DNA of 64,000 nucleotides from Deltaproteobacteria bacterium (GTDB lineage Bacteria > Desulfobacterota > Desulfuromonadia > Geobacterales > Pseudopelobacteraceae): contig JAFLLC010000122.1 of the NCBI GenBank assembly GCA_019162745.1, forward strand, positions 1 to 64,000. The letters run 5' to 3'. Each line of letters opens with the position of its first letter. The first letter of the stretch is position 1. Both the position numbers and the translations under genes were made by a program. Under the pieces are notes generated by a model that worked only from the letters and a program-made list of their open reading frames with translations, searched no databases and was not told the origin of the DNA. Positions 47,427-56,028 of the stretch are shown one piece after another.

Positions 47427-48482
47427 TCATCCTTCAGCCTTCAGATCCCGCGCCATCAGTTCGATTACCGCCTGTCTGGCCGGTTTGTCCTCATGGAGGA
47501 TCTGATAGGTCTTCTCGACGATCGGCATCTCTACGCCAAGGCGGCGAGCCAACTGGTAAACGGACTCGGAGCTCTTGACCCCTTCCGCCACCATGTGCAT
47601 CTCAGCCAGAATATCAGCGAGTTTCATCCCCTGGCCGAGCTTGAAACCGACCGTGCGGTTGCGGGAAAGGTCTCCGGTACAGGTCAGCACCAGATCACCC
47701 ATGCCGGCCAGACCAGCAAAGGTAGAAGCCTGCGCCCCCATGGCCTGGCCGAGACGGTTCATCTCCGCCAGCCCTCTCGTGATCAGGGCCGCCCTGGCAT
47801 TGTGGCCGAAGCCGAGGCCGTCACAGATTCCGGCCGCAATGGCGATGACGTTCTTTACCGCCCCGCCCAGCTCAACACCGACCACATCAATGTTGGTATA
47901 AACCCGCAGGCAGGGGCAGCTGAAGGCCGCCTGAACACGCTCGGAGGCGGTGGAATTAAGGGAGGCGGCTACGATCAACGATGGGAGTTCCTGGGCTACT
48001 TCTCGGGCAAAGGTCGGGCCGGAGAGCGCCACATAGCGTGCCATAACGGCATCACCCATCACCCCCGCGCAGATCTGGGAGACGGTCTGAAGTGTTTCTA
48101 GCTCAATCCCTTTGGAAGCGTTTGCTATGATTGCATTTTTGTCAATGTAAGGGGCGAGCTGTTTCAGCACGCCGCGCAGAACCTGTACCGGTGTCACCAG
48201 GAGAATGATACCACGCCCAAGGACCGACTCTTCCAGGCTCCCCGTGCACGCCAGAGTCGGGTGAAGGTTAATGCCGGGAAGGTAGGTCGAGTTGGTGTGG
48301 CTGGAATTGATCTCTGCCACCAACTCCGGCTCATAGGCCCAGAGCAGCGTGTCATTACCGTTGGCAGCCAACCGTCCCGCCAGAGCGGTTCCCCAGCTGC
48401 CGCCGCCGATAACTGCAATCCGCTCGGCTGTAGCCGTTATATCGGCCGGCATATTTTTTGTCGGGTTATTCATCGTATTCAT
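47427..48482 (-). CDS. gpsA: Glycerol-3-phosphate dehydrogenase [NAD(P)+]
   Basis: GpsA, about 350 residues, reduces dihydroxyacetone phosphate to sn-glycerol-3-phosphate for phospholipid synthesis. The Rossmann motif IAVIGGGSWGTALAGRLAANG is near residue 20. The active-site block GAVKNVIAIAAGICDGLGFG and the conserved Lys in ANASKGIE are present, as is RTVGFKLGQGMKL. The start is uncertain: five ATGs lie within 20 codons in the stretch overlapping the HEAT gene's end. I place it at the ATG with AAGGG about ten bases upstream (48480-48482). Starts at 48491, 48488 and 48473 are close alternatives. It overlaps the HEAT-like gene's last codons. Confidence 0.94.
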   Translation of the reverse strand: MNTMNNPTKNMPADITATAERIAVIGGGSWGTALAGRLAANGNDTLLWAYEPELVAEINSSHTNSTYLPGINLHPTLACTGSLEESVLGRGIILLVTPVQVLRGVLKQLAPYIDKNAIIANASKGIELETLQTVSQICAGVMGDAVMARYVALSGPTFAREVAQELPSLIVAASLNSTASERVQAAFSCPCLRVYTNIDVVGVELGGAVKNVIAIAAGICDGLGFGHNARAALITRGLAEMNRLGQAMGAQASTFAGLAGMGDLVLTCTGDLSRNRTVGFKLGQGMKLADILAEMHMVAEGVKSSESVYQLARRLGVEMPIVEKTYQILHEDKPARQAVIELMARDLKAEG

Positions 48483-50055
48483 CGTCATCATACCCTTCTT
48501 CCAGGCGCGGATCATACCCCTCAGCGAGGGTTTGCCGGGCTGCGTCCACACTGTCCAGCAACAGTCGCCGGATGAAAGGGTGACGGCAATCGGGTAAAAA
48601 ACCTCCGACCATACTTAGTGCGGTAGCCAGTGTACTCTGCACTGCGCTTTCGTCTCCCTCACCCTGCTGCATGTAATCGGCTGTCAGCATCAGCCGCTTG
48701 ATGATATCGGCGCGGCGCGGCACGATCAGCTCTTCACAGCAGCGGGAAATTTCCGCTTCCAGAACCTCAAGCGGCACAGAATCTGCCCCGCCGGTAGCTT
48801 CCAGTGCATTGAAGCGATCAGCGGTATCATACAGCGCCGATTCGGTCAGCACCCACCCTTCGAGCCCCGGCTGATCGAGAAGATCGTTGCTGGCAGCAAC
48901 ATACCCAGGAATTTTCTCAATGATATCTTCAAGATGTTTGAGCTTGAAACGGGGAATGTACGCTTCAGGTTTCAGAGAATCAGGACGGAAGAGCCGCATA
49001 TCGACGTAAAAGTCGGGGGGGAGGTAAAAGCCACCCTCCCTGCTGCGGTGAAGCGCGTCACGCAGCGAGGCCAGCGCATAGTCATGCTCAACCGGCGTCA
49101 GCATCTCGCCGCCGGCGACATCTTTCAGGATATGAGCGTATTCTTTTTCGTCCTTCATCCGATAGCTGATGGCGTTCAGCATGCCGTCCGTCTCGCCGGT
49201 CAGGATCAGCATGGCGGCAAGGGCGTGACCATCCAGCCGCCATGAGAACCAGAGCGTGCGGGAACCGTAGAAATCTACCGGACCGGCATATACTTCGTGG
49301 AACGGGAGCGGCTGCTGGAAGGAATGCGGCAGTTCCACCGCATCGCGGATTCCGGTAAATGAGAGCCGCAGCATACTGCGCCGGATAAGGGCTGCCAGCT
49401 CCCCTTCATGGCGGAGTTCGGCACGCCCCAGAACATCAAGCGCATAGCCGCTTCGGCTGCGCCCCAGGGTACGCACCGCTTCGTGTACGATCTCTTCCTT
49501 CTCGAAAGAGAGGAGGATCTCCAGGAGCGCCGCCGCTTCGGCAGAGGCGGCCTCGGCGAGGCGACCCATCATCCGTCCGCGAAACTCGTCCGCGACATCA
49601 AGAAAACTGTCGATAAAGCGGACCAGCCCGCGCTCGTGGTCACCCAGGCAGTCGTCAACAAAACCTTCCAGCGTGGGGGAGCCATAGCCGGTCATGGCGG
49701 CGAAGGGAGGGGCGGTGACGTCGATGCCGCTATCGTGCAGCACATCCAGCAGGGCCAATTTGCCATCCTCCTCCAGATCCTTCCGCTTGAGCGTGATCTG
49801 GATCAGTTGCTCCATCCAGGCAGAGGCGTCAAAAAAATCAAGCATGCAGGTATAGCGGTAGATGGCTGTGCCGTTCTGCTCACGCCAGAGCTTGCGCACG
49901 AGCGGTGAGAGCGCCCGCTTACCGGACTTCTGCAGCCTCCGCCCGATGCGCTCCATCTGCTCGCCGGTCAGGTCGTCCCGCTTGAGAAAATCCAGCAGCC
50001 TGTTGATGCGGCGCCGTTCGCGCAGCGTTTTATCTATTTTAAGCGCCAGGGTCAT
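48466..50055 (-). CDS. HEAT-repeat-like hypothetical protein
   Basis: A 529-residue cytoplasmic, mostly helical protein with HEAT-like units, for example ALSPLVRKLWREQNGTAIYR and IVHEAVRTLGRSRSGYALDV. The second half is a mixed fold with FYGSRTLWFSWRLDGHALAAM and a very acidic C-terminus (EEGYDDDEYDE). I do not recognise a catalytic motif. It sits directly between gyrA (adjacent, one base apart) and gpsA (overlapping), so it is made from the gyrA transcript. A conserved hypothetical protein of Geobacter-type genomes is the likely status. Confidence 0.75.
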   Translation of the reverse strand: MTLALKIDKTLRERRRINRLLDFLKRDDLTGEQMERIGRRLQKSGKRALSPLVRKLWREQNGTAIYRYTCMLDFFDASAWMEQLIQITLKRKDLEEDGKLALLDVLHDSGIDVTAPPFAAMTGYGSPTLEGFVDDCLGDHERGLVRFIDSFLDVADEFRGRMMGRLAEAASAEAAALLEILLSFEKEEIVHEAVRTLGRSRSGYALDVLGRAELRHEGELAALIRRSMLRLSFTGIRDAVELPHSFQQPLPFHEVYAGPVDFYGSRTLWFSWRLDGHALAAMLILTGETDGMLNAISYRMKDEKEYAHILKDVAGGEMLTPVEHDYALASLRDALHRSREGGFYLPPDFYVDMRLFRPDSLKPEAYIPRFKLKHLEDIIEKIPGYVAASNDLLDQPGLEGWVLTESALYDTADRFNALEATGGADSVPLEVLEAEISRCCEELIVPRRADIIKRLMLTADYMQQGEGDESAVQSTLATALSMVGGFLPDCRHPFIRRLLLDSVDAARQTLAEGYDPRLEEGYDDDEYDE

Positions 50056-52620
50056 CTATCCTTCCGTTTCCTCAGTCCCTTCTTCCACTATGTCATCCCC
50101 TTCGTCTTCATCCTTCTCGGCGAGTCGGGCGACAGCAACAACCTTCTCGTTCTCCTCGGTGTTCATCAGCGTGACACCCTGGGTGTTGCGGCCGATGACC
50201 GAAAATCCGGAAACCGGTACCCGCAGGATCTTGCCCTGATCGGTGATCACCATCAGATCGTGATCGTCCGCAACCTGCATGACGTTGACCACGGAGCCGT
50301 TACGCTCGGTTGTCTTGATCGTAATGATCCCTTTGCCGCCGCGCGACTGGTCACGGTATTCATCCAGATCGGTCCGTTTACCGAAACCGTTCTCGCAGAC
50401 AGTGAAAATCGTCGAGCCGACCGCCGTATTGTCAACGATCTCCATACCTATCACCCGGTCATCTTTGCCAAGGTTCATGCCGCGCACACCCCGGGTGGCG
50501 CGTCCGGTCGCACGGACGTCCTCTTCATTGAAACGGATCGCTTTACCCCCGCGAGAAGCAAGGAAGATATCCTTGCTGCCGTCGGTCAGAGCGACCGAAA
50601 TCAACTTGTCACCGTCATCCAGATTAACAGCAATAATGCCGCCAACGCGGACGTTGGAGTAATCGACCAGCGAGGTCTTTTTGACGACACCATTCTGGGT
50701 GGCCATAAAGAGGTAGGTGTTCTCGCTGAATTCCTTGACCGGCAGGATCGTGGTAATTTTTTCACCGGCCGCTACGTTGACCAGGTTGACGACCGCCTTA
50801 CCTTTGGTGGTACGGCTCCCCTCCGGAATCTCATAGACCTTGAGCCAGTACATCCTCCCGGCATCGGTGAAGCAGAGGAGATAGTCCTTGGTCGAAGCGA
50901 TGAAGAGCTGTTCAACGAAATCCTCCTCTTTGGTCTTCATGCCGGTCTTCCCTTTGCCGCCACGGCGCTGCGAGCGGTACAGGTCAACAGCGCTCCGCTT
51001 GATGTAGCCGGTGTGCGAAATAGTGACGACCATCTCTTCGTCCTCGATGGTGTCTTCCCGCGAGATATCGGCGCTCTTGTCGGCAATCTCGGAGCGGCGC
51101 TTGTCGCCGAACCTGACGCGGATCTCGGTCAGTTCGGAAACAATGATATTGAGGATCTCAGTATCGGACGCCAGGATCTCCCTCAGGCGGGCAATCAGTT
51201 TCATAATCTCTTCGTACTCGGCGATGATCTTGTCACGTTCGAGACCTGTCAGGCGCTGCAGGCGCATCTCGAGAATAGCCTGAGCCTGGATTTCTGACAG
51301 CTGCACAGAATTTTCAAAACCGGCAGGTCGTGGCAAACCAAGGCGCGTCAGAAACTCCGGATCGGCAAATTTCCCCTCCATCAGCCCTATTTTGGCTTCA
51401 GGTGGTGTCTTGGACTCACGGATCATCTCGATCACTGCATCCAGCCAGTCAAGGGCAATCTTGAGACCTTCCAGAATATGGGCACGAGCCAGCGCTTTCT
51501 TCAGCTCAAAGTTGGTACGGCGGGTGACGACCTCACTGCGATGTTCTACGAAGCAGTCCATCATCTCGCGCAGGGTCAGGACGCGGGGGCGATTGTGCAC
51601 AATTGCCAGCATGATGATGCCGAAAGAAACCTGCAGCTGGGAATGCTTATAGAGCTGGTTGAGCAGCACCTCGGCGTTTTCGTCCCGCTTTACCTCAATA
51701 ACGATCCGCATCCCCTGACGGTCTGACTCGTCGCGGATCTCGGTAATCCCTTCCACCTTCTTCTCCTTGACCAGCTCGGCGATCTTCTCGATCAGACGGG
51801 CCTTGTTGACCTGGTAAGGAAGCTCGGTGACAATAATTGCCTGACGCTCTGAACGCTTTGAGGCCTCAACATGAGCCTTGGCTCTGATCTGGATGATGCC
51901 GCGGCCGGTACTGTAAGCATCCCTGATTCCCTGGCGACCGTAGATCGTGGCGCCGGTCGGAAAGTCAGGCCCCGGGATCATTTCCAGCAACTCCTCAAAG
52001 TCGATCCCCGGATTCCGGATCACGGCGATGATGCCGTCAATTATCTCGCCCAGGTTGTGTGGGGGAATATTAGTGGCCATGCCGACCGCGATGCCTGTAG
52101 AACCATTGACCAGCAGGTTCGGGAACTTGGAGGGGAGCACCGTCGGCTCCAGCATCTCCTCGTTGTAGTTCGGGATCATGTTGACGGTCTCTTTATCCAG
52201 GTCGGCCAGCAGTTCATGGGAAAGGTGACGCAGGCGGATTTCGGTATAACGCATTGCGGCCGCACGATCGCCATCCACCGACCCAAAGTTGCCCTGTCCT
52301 TCCACGAGCATATAGCGGAGGGAAAAATCCTGGGCCATACGCACGATGGTGTCATACGCGGCGGTATCACCGTGGGGGTGGTATTTACCGATAACATCAC
52401 CGACCACACGGGCCGACTTCTTGTACGGCTTGTTGTAGTCATTCCCCATGTCGTACATGGCGTACAGGCAGCGGCGGTGAACAGGCTTTAAACCGTCGCG
52501 TACGTCCGGCAGTGCCCGGCCGATGATAACCGACATGGCGTAGTCCATGTAAGAGCGCTTCATCTCATCTTCAATATTAACCGCTATCTTGTTGACTGGA
52601 ATTTCTGTTGGGATCTGCAT
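50056..52620 (-). CDS. gyrA: DNA gyrase subunit A
   Basis: An 854-residue GyrA, of normal length. The catalytic Tyr is Tyr125 in [10 protein letters not shown]. The quinolone-determining stretch [15 protein letters not shown] has Thr86 and Asp90 at the positions of E. coli Ser83 and Asp87, so there is no obvious resistance change at Asp. The breakage-reunion domain is followed by a coiled coil. The six-bladed C-terminal domain carries the GyrA box as [17 protein letters not shown]. The acidic tail ([20 protein letters not shown]) is usual. It starts an operon with the HEAT-like gene and gpsA. gyrB is not present. A hairpin and a 20-bp direct repeat lie upstream. Confidence 0.98.
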   Translation of the reverse strand: MQIPTEIPVNKIAVNIEDEMKRSYMDYAMSVIIGRALPDVRDGLKPVHRRCLYAMYDMGNDYNKPYKKSARVVGDVIGKYHPHGDTAAYDTIVRMAQDFSLRYMLVEGQGNFGSVDGDRAAAMRYTEIRLRHLSHELLADLDKETVNMIPNYNEEMLEPTVLPSKFPNLLVNGSTGIAVGMATNIPPHNLGEIIDGIIAVIRNPGIDFEELLEMIPGPDFPTGATIYGRQGIRDAYSTGRGIIQIRAKAHVEASKRSERQAIIVTELPYQVNKARLIEKIAELVKEKKVEGITEIRDESDRQGMRIVIEVKRDENAEVLLNQLYKHSQLQVSFGIIMLAIVHNRPRVLTLREMMDCFVEHRSEVVTRRTNFELKKALARAHILEGLKIALDWLDAVIEMIRESKTPPEAKIGLMEGKFADPEFLTRLGLPRPAGFENSVQLSEIQAQAILEMRLQRLTGLERDKIIAEYEEIMKLIARLREILASDTEILNIIVSELTEIRVRFGDKRRSEIADKSADISREDTIEDEEMVVTISHTGYIKRSAVDLYRSQRRGGKGKTGMKTKEEDFVEQLFIASTKDYLLCFTDAGRMYWLKVYEIPEGSRTTKGKAVVNLVNVAAGEKITTILPVKEFSENTYLFMATQNGVVKKTSLVDYSNVRVGGIIAVNLDDGDKLISVALTDGSKDIFLASRGGKAIRFNEEDVRATGRATRGVRGMNLGKDDRVIGMEIVDNTAVGSTIFTVCENGFGKRTDLDEYRDQSRGGKGIITIKTTERNGSVVNVMQVADDHDLMVITDQGKILRVPVSGFSVIGRNTQGVTLMNTEENEKVVAVARLAEKDEDEGDDIVEEGTEETEG

Positions 52621-52638
52621 TGGTACCTCGTATCTGCT

Positions 52639-52661
52639 TTTCTCGTCGGTACGATGAGAAA
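52639..52661 (-). promoter_or_regulatory. Inverted repeat in the gyrA leader
   Basis: TTTCTCGTC and GATGAGAAA form 9-base arms (one mismatch) around GGTAC, ending 18 bases upstream of the gyrA start. It could be an operator or an RNA hairpin near the ribosome site. Confidence 0.35.
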
Positions 52662-52924
52662 GTTATTTGTACAAATTATGTAGGATGTCTCGATTATGAA
52701 TTATTGCCTTAATGTCTTTTCAGTAGGTTAAAACCTATTTGGCCCCATTTAATGCATAGGATTTCCCCCATTTGTTGCAAATTTCCTACCGCTAAGTCCC
52801 AATTACTGCCTTTTTCCTACTAGCATATATATAGGTACGTGTATCAAATTCTCGGAAATTAGCTTAGAAAATTAGTCGTGGACTGTACCACAAATTCTCT
52901 GGCAAGAGAAATTATTTGTACAAA
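52656..52924. repeat. Pair of 20-bp direct repeats with TTTGTACAAA core
   Basis: GAGAAAGTTATTTGTACAAA (52656-52675) and GAGAAATTATTTGTACAAA (52906-52924) differ by one base deletion and lie 250 bases apart. The first copy's core is a perfect 12-base palindrome (ATTTGTACAAAT). They mark the boundary between the gyrA operon and the accessory region. Confidence 0.55.
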
Positions 52925-53115
52925 ACCAAGTCTAAACAAAGACAAACTACTATATGAATCGATTAATTATTATGTAGATGGTTGGTCAAAACGCGTTAGC
53001 CGATAATTATACCTTGGTCGTGCCAATATCAAGGCCGGCGATGACCTCCTGCGGGGTCGTTTCATGCGATACGCTCAAAATAAACTCATATGGATATTCG
53101 ATCCATCGTATCGGA

Positions 53116-53709
53116 CTACATTGGGATGAGTGAAGCCGGCATTTTGATCGCTTGCGGGCATCTGCGGCAGTCAGCAGCATCACAGAATGCGTTGACTGCA
53201 TTCTTAGCCATGTCAAGGCAGACTTGAGAAATGTCATGACATTCGATAACAAGCGACTCCACAGGAAAGAGTGTTCCGGTCAGGATGTTTGCTGTAGCCC
53301 ATGCAAGCATGAAATCGAGTACTGCTACCGCCGTGGTTCCGGCTCCCACGCCAATATCAACAACCTTCAGAGTGCTTGTTATTTTCTTCGTTCTTACAAG
53401 ATCGAGGAGACAGAGCTGGATTTTTGAGAGGTTCGTAGTGAAGTAGCAAGAAAGGTAGAGTTCAAGGAACTCTTTTGTTTGGTATGTGGCTGGGTCGAAA
53501 TTTCGACCAGAATTGGCAAAACTGACATAGGTGTCGGCAAGCTTTTGTAACTCATTTTCGTGGTTTTTTAAGATGCCACGCACACTGTCATGCCGGTTTA
53601 GCGGGTCGGGGACACTTCCGAACAGGATGTCGAGCTGCGCATCTTGGACATAAGGCGAGATTCGCGCTCTGCCTCCAGGAACGAGGATGTTTTCCAATAA
53701 ATCAATCAT
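53116..53709 (-). CDS. Class I methyltransferase-like protein, probably C-truncated
   Basis: A 197-residue protein with a helical N-terminal half and a SAM-binding motif I (LKVVDIGVGAGTTAVAVLDF, about 114-133). The expected motif II strand follows as SLVIECHDISQVCLDMA. After this the sequence runs CDAADCRRCPQAIKMPAS and stops. Class I methyltransferases normally continue for another 80-150 residues with the catalytic loop, so the gene may be cut short. The flanking 53007-53115 has a fragment that is out of frame with it. It follows the DUF1848 gene by 15 bases. The target is unknown. Confidence 0.55.
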   Translation of the reverse strand: MIDLLENILVPGGRARISPYVQDAQLDILFGSVPDPLNRHDSVRGILKNHENELQKLADTYVSFANSGRNFDPATYQTKEFLELYLSCYFTTNLSKIQLCLLDLVRTKKITSTLKVVDIGVGAGTTAVAVLDFMLAWATANILTGTLFPVESLVIECHDISQVCLDMAKNAVNAFCDAADCRRCPQAIKMPASLIPM

Positions 53710-53724
53710 GGGAGCCTATGCGTA

Positions 53725-54513
53725 TCAAAAGAGGCTCAAGTTTGGATGTAATTCTTTTGGGGGTTCATCCATACGGTAATCCTGAGAAATGCTCGTCCAG
53801 TGTGGATTATGGTTATTAACCATTTCCAGCGCCCGGTCATGATTTGTGGTTGCATAGCAATACTGGCAGCCGAATCCACATGAGTTGTTAACACCAATGT
53901 CAATGCTTTGGTGGCAGTTACAACCTTCTCGCTGCTTATGAAGTTTTAGTTTTGGCGGTTCTGGGCGTCCTCTGAGCTTGTTTAGCAGTTTAGCGTCTAC
54001 ACAGCTTCCACAAACTATTCCTGGAACGCTAACCGACGCTTCCGCGCAGGACTCAACACTCAGATTTCGACCTGTAGCATCTACTACGATCCGGTTTAAC
54101 AAGTCGATATATGTAGCAGGGTCGTAGGAGACCCCATTGTCAGAGCGTCCTATCCGTCGTTGTGTCTTCAAGTATGGGTCGATAACGCTCACAACAAGCT
54201 TGCGGGTGGCTGGTCCTATTGCATCAGCAATCCGGCTATAGTTGCTAAAATGCCAATCAGCTGAAATGTCGTTGTTCAGGATAATCGGATCATATCTCCA
54301 CACTACTCTTTCCGGGCCAATTGCTTCCGAGAGGGCACGGAATGTCTTGATCGCTGTAACCAGAGAGGGAGATCGCGGGTCGATGGTTTGTGGGTAGCCA
54401 ATGACGGTGTATTGGAAGTAATATGAGAAACCAGTTTTGTCCAATTCCGGAAGATATGGGATAAGAGGGGCTGGGTGGCGGGTTTGACCGCCTGAGATGA
54501 CTTTACGGATCAT
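53725..54513 (-). CDS. DUF1848 protein with replaced N-terminus
   Basis: A 262-residue protein. From about residue 14 on it matches the DUF1848 family (radical-SAM-like): LIPYLPELDKTGFSYYFQYT, VVWRYDPIILN, and a C-terminal Cys cluster ending NNSCGFGCQYCYA. The family's usual first 60 residues (beginning like ISASRRTDIPAFY and ending in the FWTKNP strand) are missing. Instead the protein starts MIRKVISGGQTR, which is the hallmark start of putative molybdenum-carrier/YpsA-type proteins (ISGGQTG). An in-frame deletion that joined the two genes explains this. It overlaps the IHF gene by 4 bases (ATGA). Activity is doubtful. Confidence 0.6.
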   Translation of the reverse strand: MIRKVISGGQTRHPAPLIPYLPELDKTGFSYYFQYTVIGYPQTIDPRSPSLVTAIKTFRALSEAIGPERVVWRYDPIILNNDISADWHFSNYSRIADAIGPATRKLVVSVIDPYLKTQRRIGRSDNGVSYDPATYIDLLNRIVVDATGRNLSVESCAEASVSVPGIVCGSCVDAKLLNKLRGRPEPPKLKLHKQREGCNCHQSIDIGVNNSCGFGCQYCYATTNHDRALEMVNNHNPHWTSISQDYRMDEPPKELHPNLSLF

Positions 54514-54794
54514 ACCGCTCCATTATTAATTGCCTGTCGCAACACGGTACTCGGCTTGAACGATAAAATACGCCGGGCTCCAATAGTAATAGCCTCGCCC
54601 GTCTGCGGATTTCGGCCTCGACGATCTTTTTTCTGTTTAACTATAAAACTACCGAATCCAGAAATTTTAAGTGTCTCACCAGATTCGAGAGTCGATTTCA
54701 TGATGGAGAAAACCGCTTCCATCAATTCCACGCATTCTTTTTTCGATAGTCCGGTGCCAGCCTGAATTTTCTCTGCAATATCTGCTTTGGTCAT
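54510..54794 (-). CDS. ihfA: Integration host factor alpha-like DNA-bending protein
   Basis: A 94-residue HU/IHF family protein, closer to IHF-alpha (TKADIAEKIQAGTGLSKKEC, then KISGFGSFIVKQKKDRRGRNPQTGE). The arm with RGRNPQTGE and the IGARRILSFKPS end contain the conserved intercalating Pro and the beta-arm Arg residues. It bends DNA as a dimer. Its place in an accessory cassette, away from the usual pheT/rpsA or MerR neighbours, suggests it is a horizontally moved or second copy. The gene is complete, and its stop overlaps the next gene by 4 bases. Confidence 0.92.
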   Translation of the reverse strand: MTKADIAEKIQAGTGLSKKECVELMEAVFSIMKSTLESGETLKISGFGSFIVKQKKDRRGRNPQTGEAITIGARRILSFKPSTVLRQAINNGAV

Positions 54795-54812
54795 AGAACA
54801 TTCCTTGTCAGT

Positions 54813-55637
54813 TTACATTATCCCCAATATCCAACCTTCAACCTGTGCAACGGTCCTCTCGGCAGGTGTCAGATGCGGATTAAAGTATGTCGCAATTTTA
54901 CCATCCAGATCCGCTTGCCGCAGCCAAGCAGCAACTGAATATGCATCATGCTGATCCTGGGTGCGATCCTCTCGAACAAACCCCTTACTCCATAAAGACG
55001 GATAGACTTCCAAAATTGCAGATTTCCCAGTTGGGATATCCCAGCCATCAAAGGGCCAGAAGTGGATGCGGTCGCTAAGGTTCTGGCGTAAATAACGTAA
55101 CCAGGGGATTCCGGAATGGGTAGATTTGGCCACAGAGCCATTAACATCAAAATGGAATACCGACTTTGCTCCACCAGAACGCTCTTCGGTTAATCGCCGC
55201 CAGCGGGAGTTGCCGGTTCGATCAGCACCGTTTCCAATTTGACCATTACGTACAAAATCAACATAGGTGTTGTCATCATCTGTTGGCCAGTGGAGCTGAA
55301 AGTCATCGAGGAATTCAGGCCAGTCTGGTGGCAGGTGATGACATTCAAAATATCGCAGAGGAAATGAGAAACCGTGATCAATTCCGACAATAGTCGGCTG
55401 ATCTTCCAGAAGCCTTTCGAGCAACCATTCGGCAATGCCACGACGAGTCCAGTATGTGCGCGGGCTTGGCGGCGGCTGTATCTCTAACGGCGTCGTGTTG
55501 TGGTCGGACATATAGACGCGAAGACCTTTCAGGCTGGATGTTGGCGTCTGGGCTCCAGAATAGTCGATGCCGATGTATCTTTTGAATTCAGATGCTATTG
55601 CCACTTGGACACCATCAGTTGCTCCACATGATTCCAC
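54813..55637 (-). CDS. DUF429-like RNase H-fold protein
   Basis: A protein of up to 274 residues with an RNase H-like arrangement: YIGIDYSGAQTP near residue 21 (first Asp strand), VGIDHGFSFPL, LEVYPSLWS and DQHDAYSVAAWLRQA near the end. Those acidic positions are the expected pattern of DUF429/RuvC-like proteins. The outer start is a GTG at 55635-55637 that overlaps the RNA ligase remnant; a GTG 11 codons later (55604) is equally possible and ends the overlap near the ligase stop. Function unknown. It reads into ihfA with 18 bases between. Confidence 0.65.
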   Translation of the reverse strand: MESCGATDGVQVAIASEFKRYIGIDYSGAQTPTSSLKGLRVYMSDHNTTPLEIQPPPSPRTYWTRRGIAEWLLERLLEDQPTIVGIDHGFSFPLRYFECHHLPPDWPEFLDDFQLHWPTDDDNTYVDFVRNGQIGNGADRTGNSRWRRLTEERSGGAKSVFHFDVNGSVAKSTHSGIPWLRYLRQNLSDRIHFWPFDGWDIPTGKSAILEVYPSLWSKGFVREDRTQDQHDAYSVAAWLRQADLDGKIATYFNPHLTPAERTVAQVEGWILGIM

Positions 55638-55967
55638 TCTATCCGCCGGTTACTCCAATGCTCGCCAATTGTCTGAATAAAATCGGGACGAACAAGTTTT
55701 GCTCTTGCTTCAGGCCATTCAGCAGACTCTTTTCTTATAACAACACCTTCCAGAGTACCTTGCCGAAAAGCGATTTTGCGCACGGACATAGCCTTCTTGG
55801 CTCACCGATATACCCAGATTGGCACCATCCAGCTTTTCTTCCACAATAACTTCATACAAAAGCAATGTGTCGGCTTCCTGAGGGGAAAGGACCTTGTCAT
55901 CGCGTGGGATTCCATTGCCAAGCCAGACAATGTGGGGGGTATGGGGAAAGCGGAAGAAGTCGTTCAT
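55595..55967 (-). pseudogene. RNA ligase with internal deletion
   Basis: Two pieces of one nucleotidyltransferase-fold ligase are joined out of frame. The start (ATG 55965-55967, AGGATG upstream) reads MNDFFRFPHTPHIVWLGNG and reaches the adenylation motif VEEKLDGANLGIS (KxDG). About 25 codons later, around 55770-55780, another frame continues with LEGVVIRKESAEW (motif IV, EGVVIR) and KLVRPDFIQ (motif V). The portion that should lie between motifs I and IV, about 100 residues in relatives, is missing. The upstream frame ends at a TGA near 55719. The lost length and frame change make an active ligase unlikely. Confidence 0.75.
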
Positions 55968-56028
55968 TATTTCACATCCTTTAAAGCGAGGTACAAAGAG
56001 CGTAAATTCAGAACTCCGACGACCTTGC

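Larger units (their letters stand above)
52621..53115. other. 495-bp gene-free region upstream of gyrA
   Basis: No coding gene is convincing here. It holds an inverted repeat (52639-52661), two copies of a 20-base sequence containing TTTGTACAAA (52656-52675 and 52906-52924), and an AT-rich middle. A short minus-strand frame at 53007-53100 ends in IAGLDIGTTKV, which looks like the N-terminal phosphate loop of FtsA-like ATPases and may be a relic. The gyrA promoter must lie in the first 200 bases, but no box is clear enough to assign. Confidence 0.5.

Noticed and set aside
52660-52930. Phage lambda-type att core (TTTGTACAAA resembles the Gateway attB sequence)
   Set aside because: The resemblance covers only the palindromic core. 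No integrase gene is present and the rest of the site does not match.
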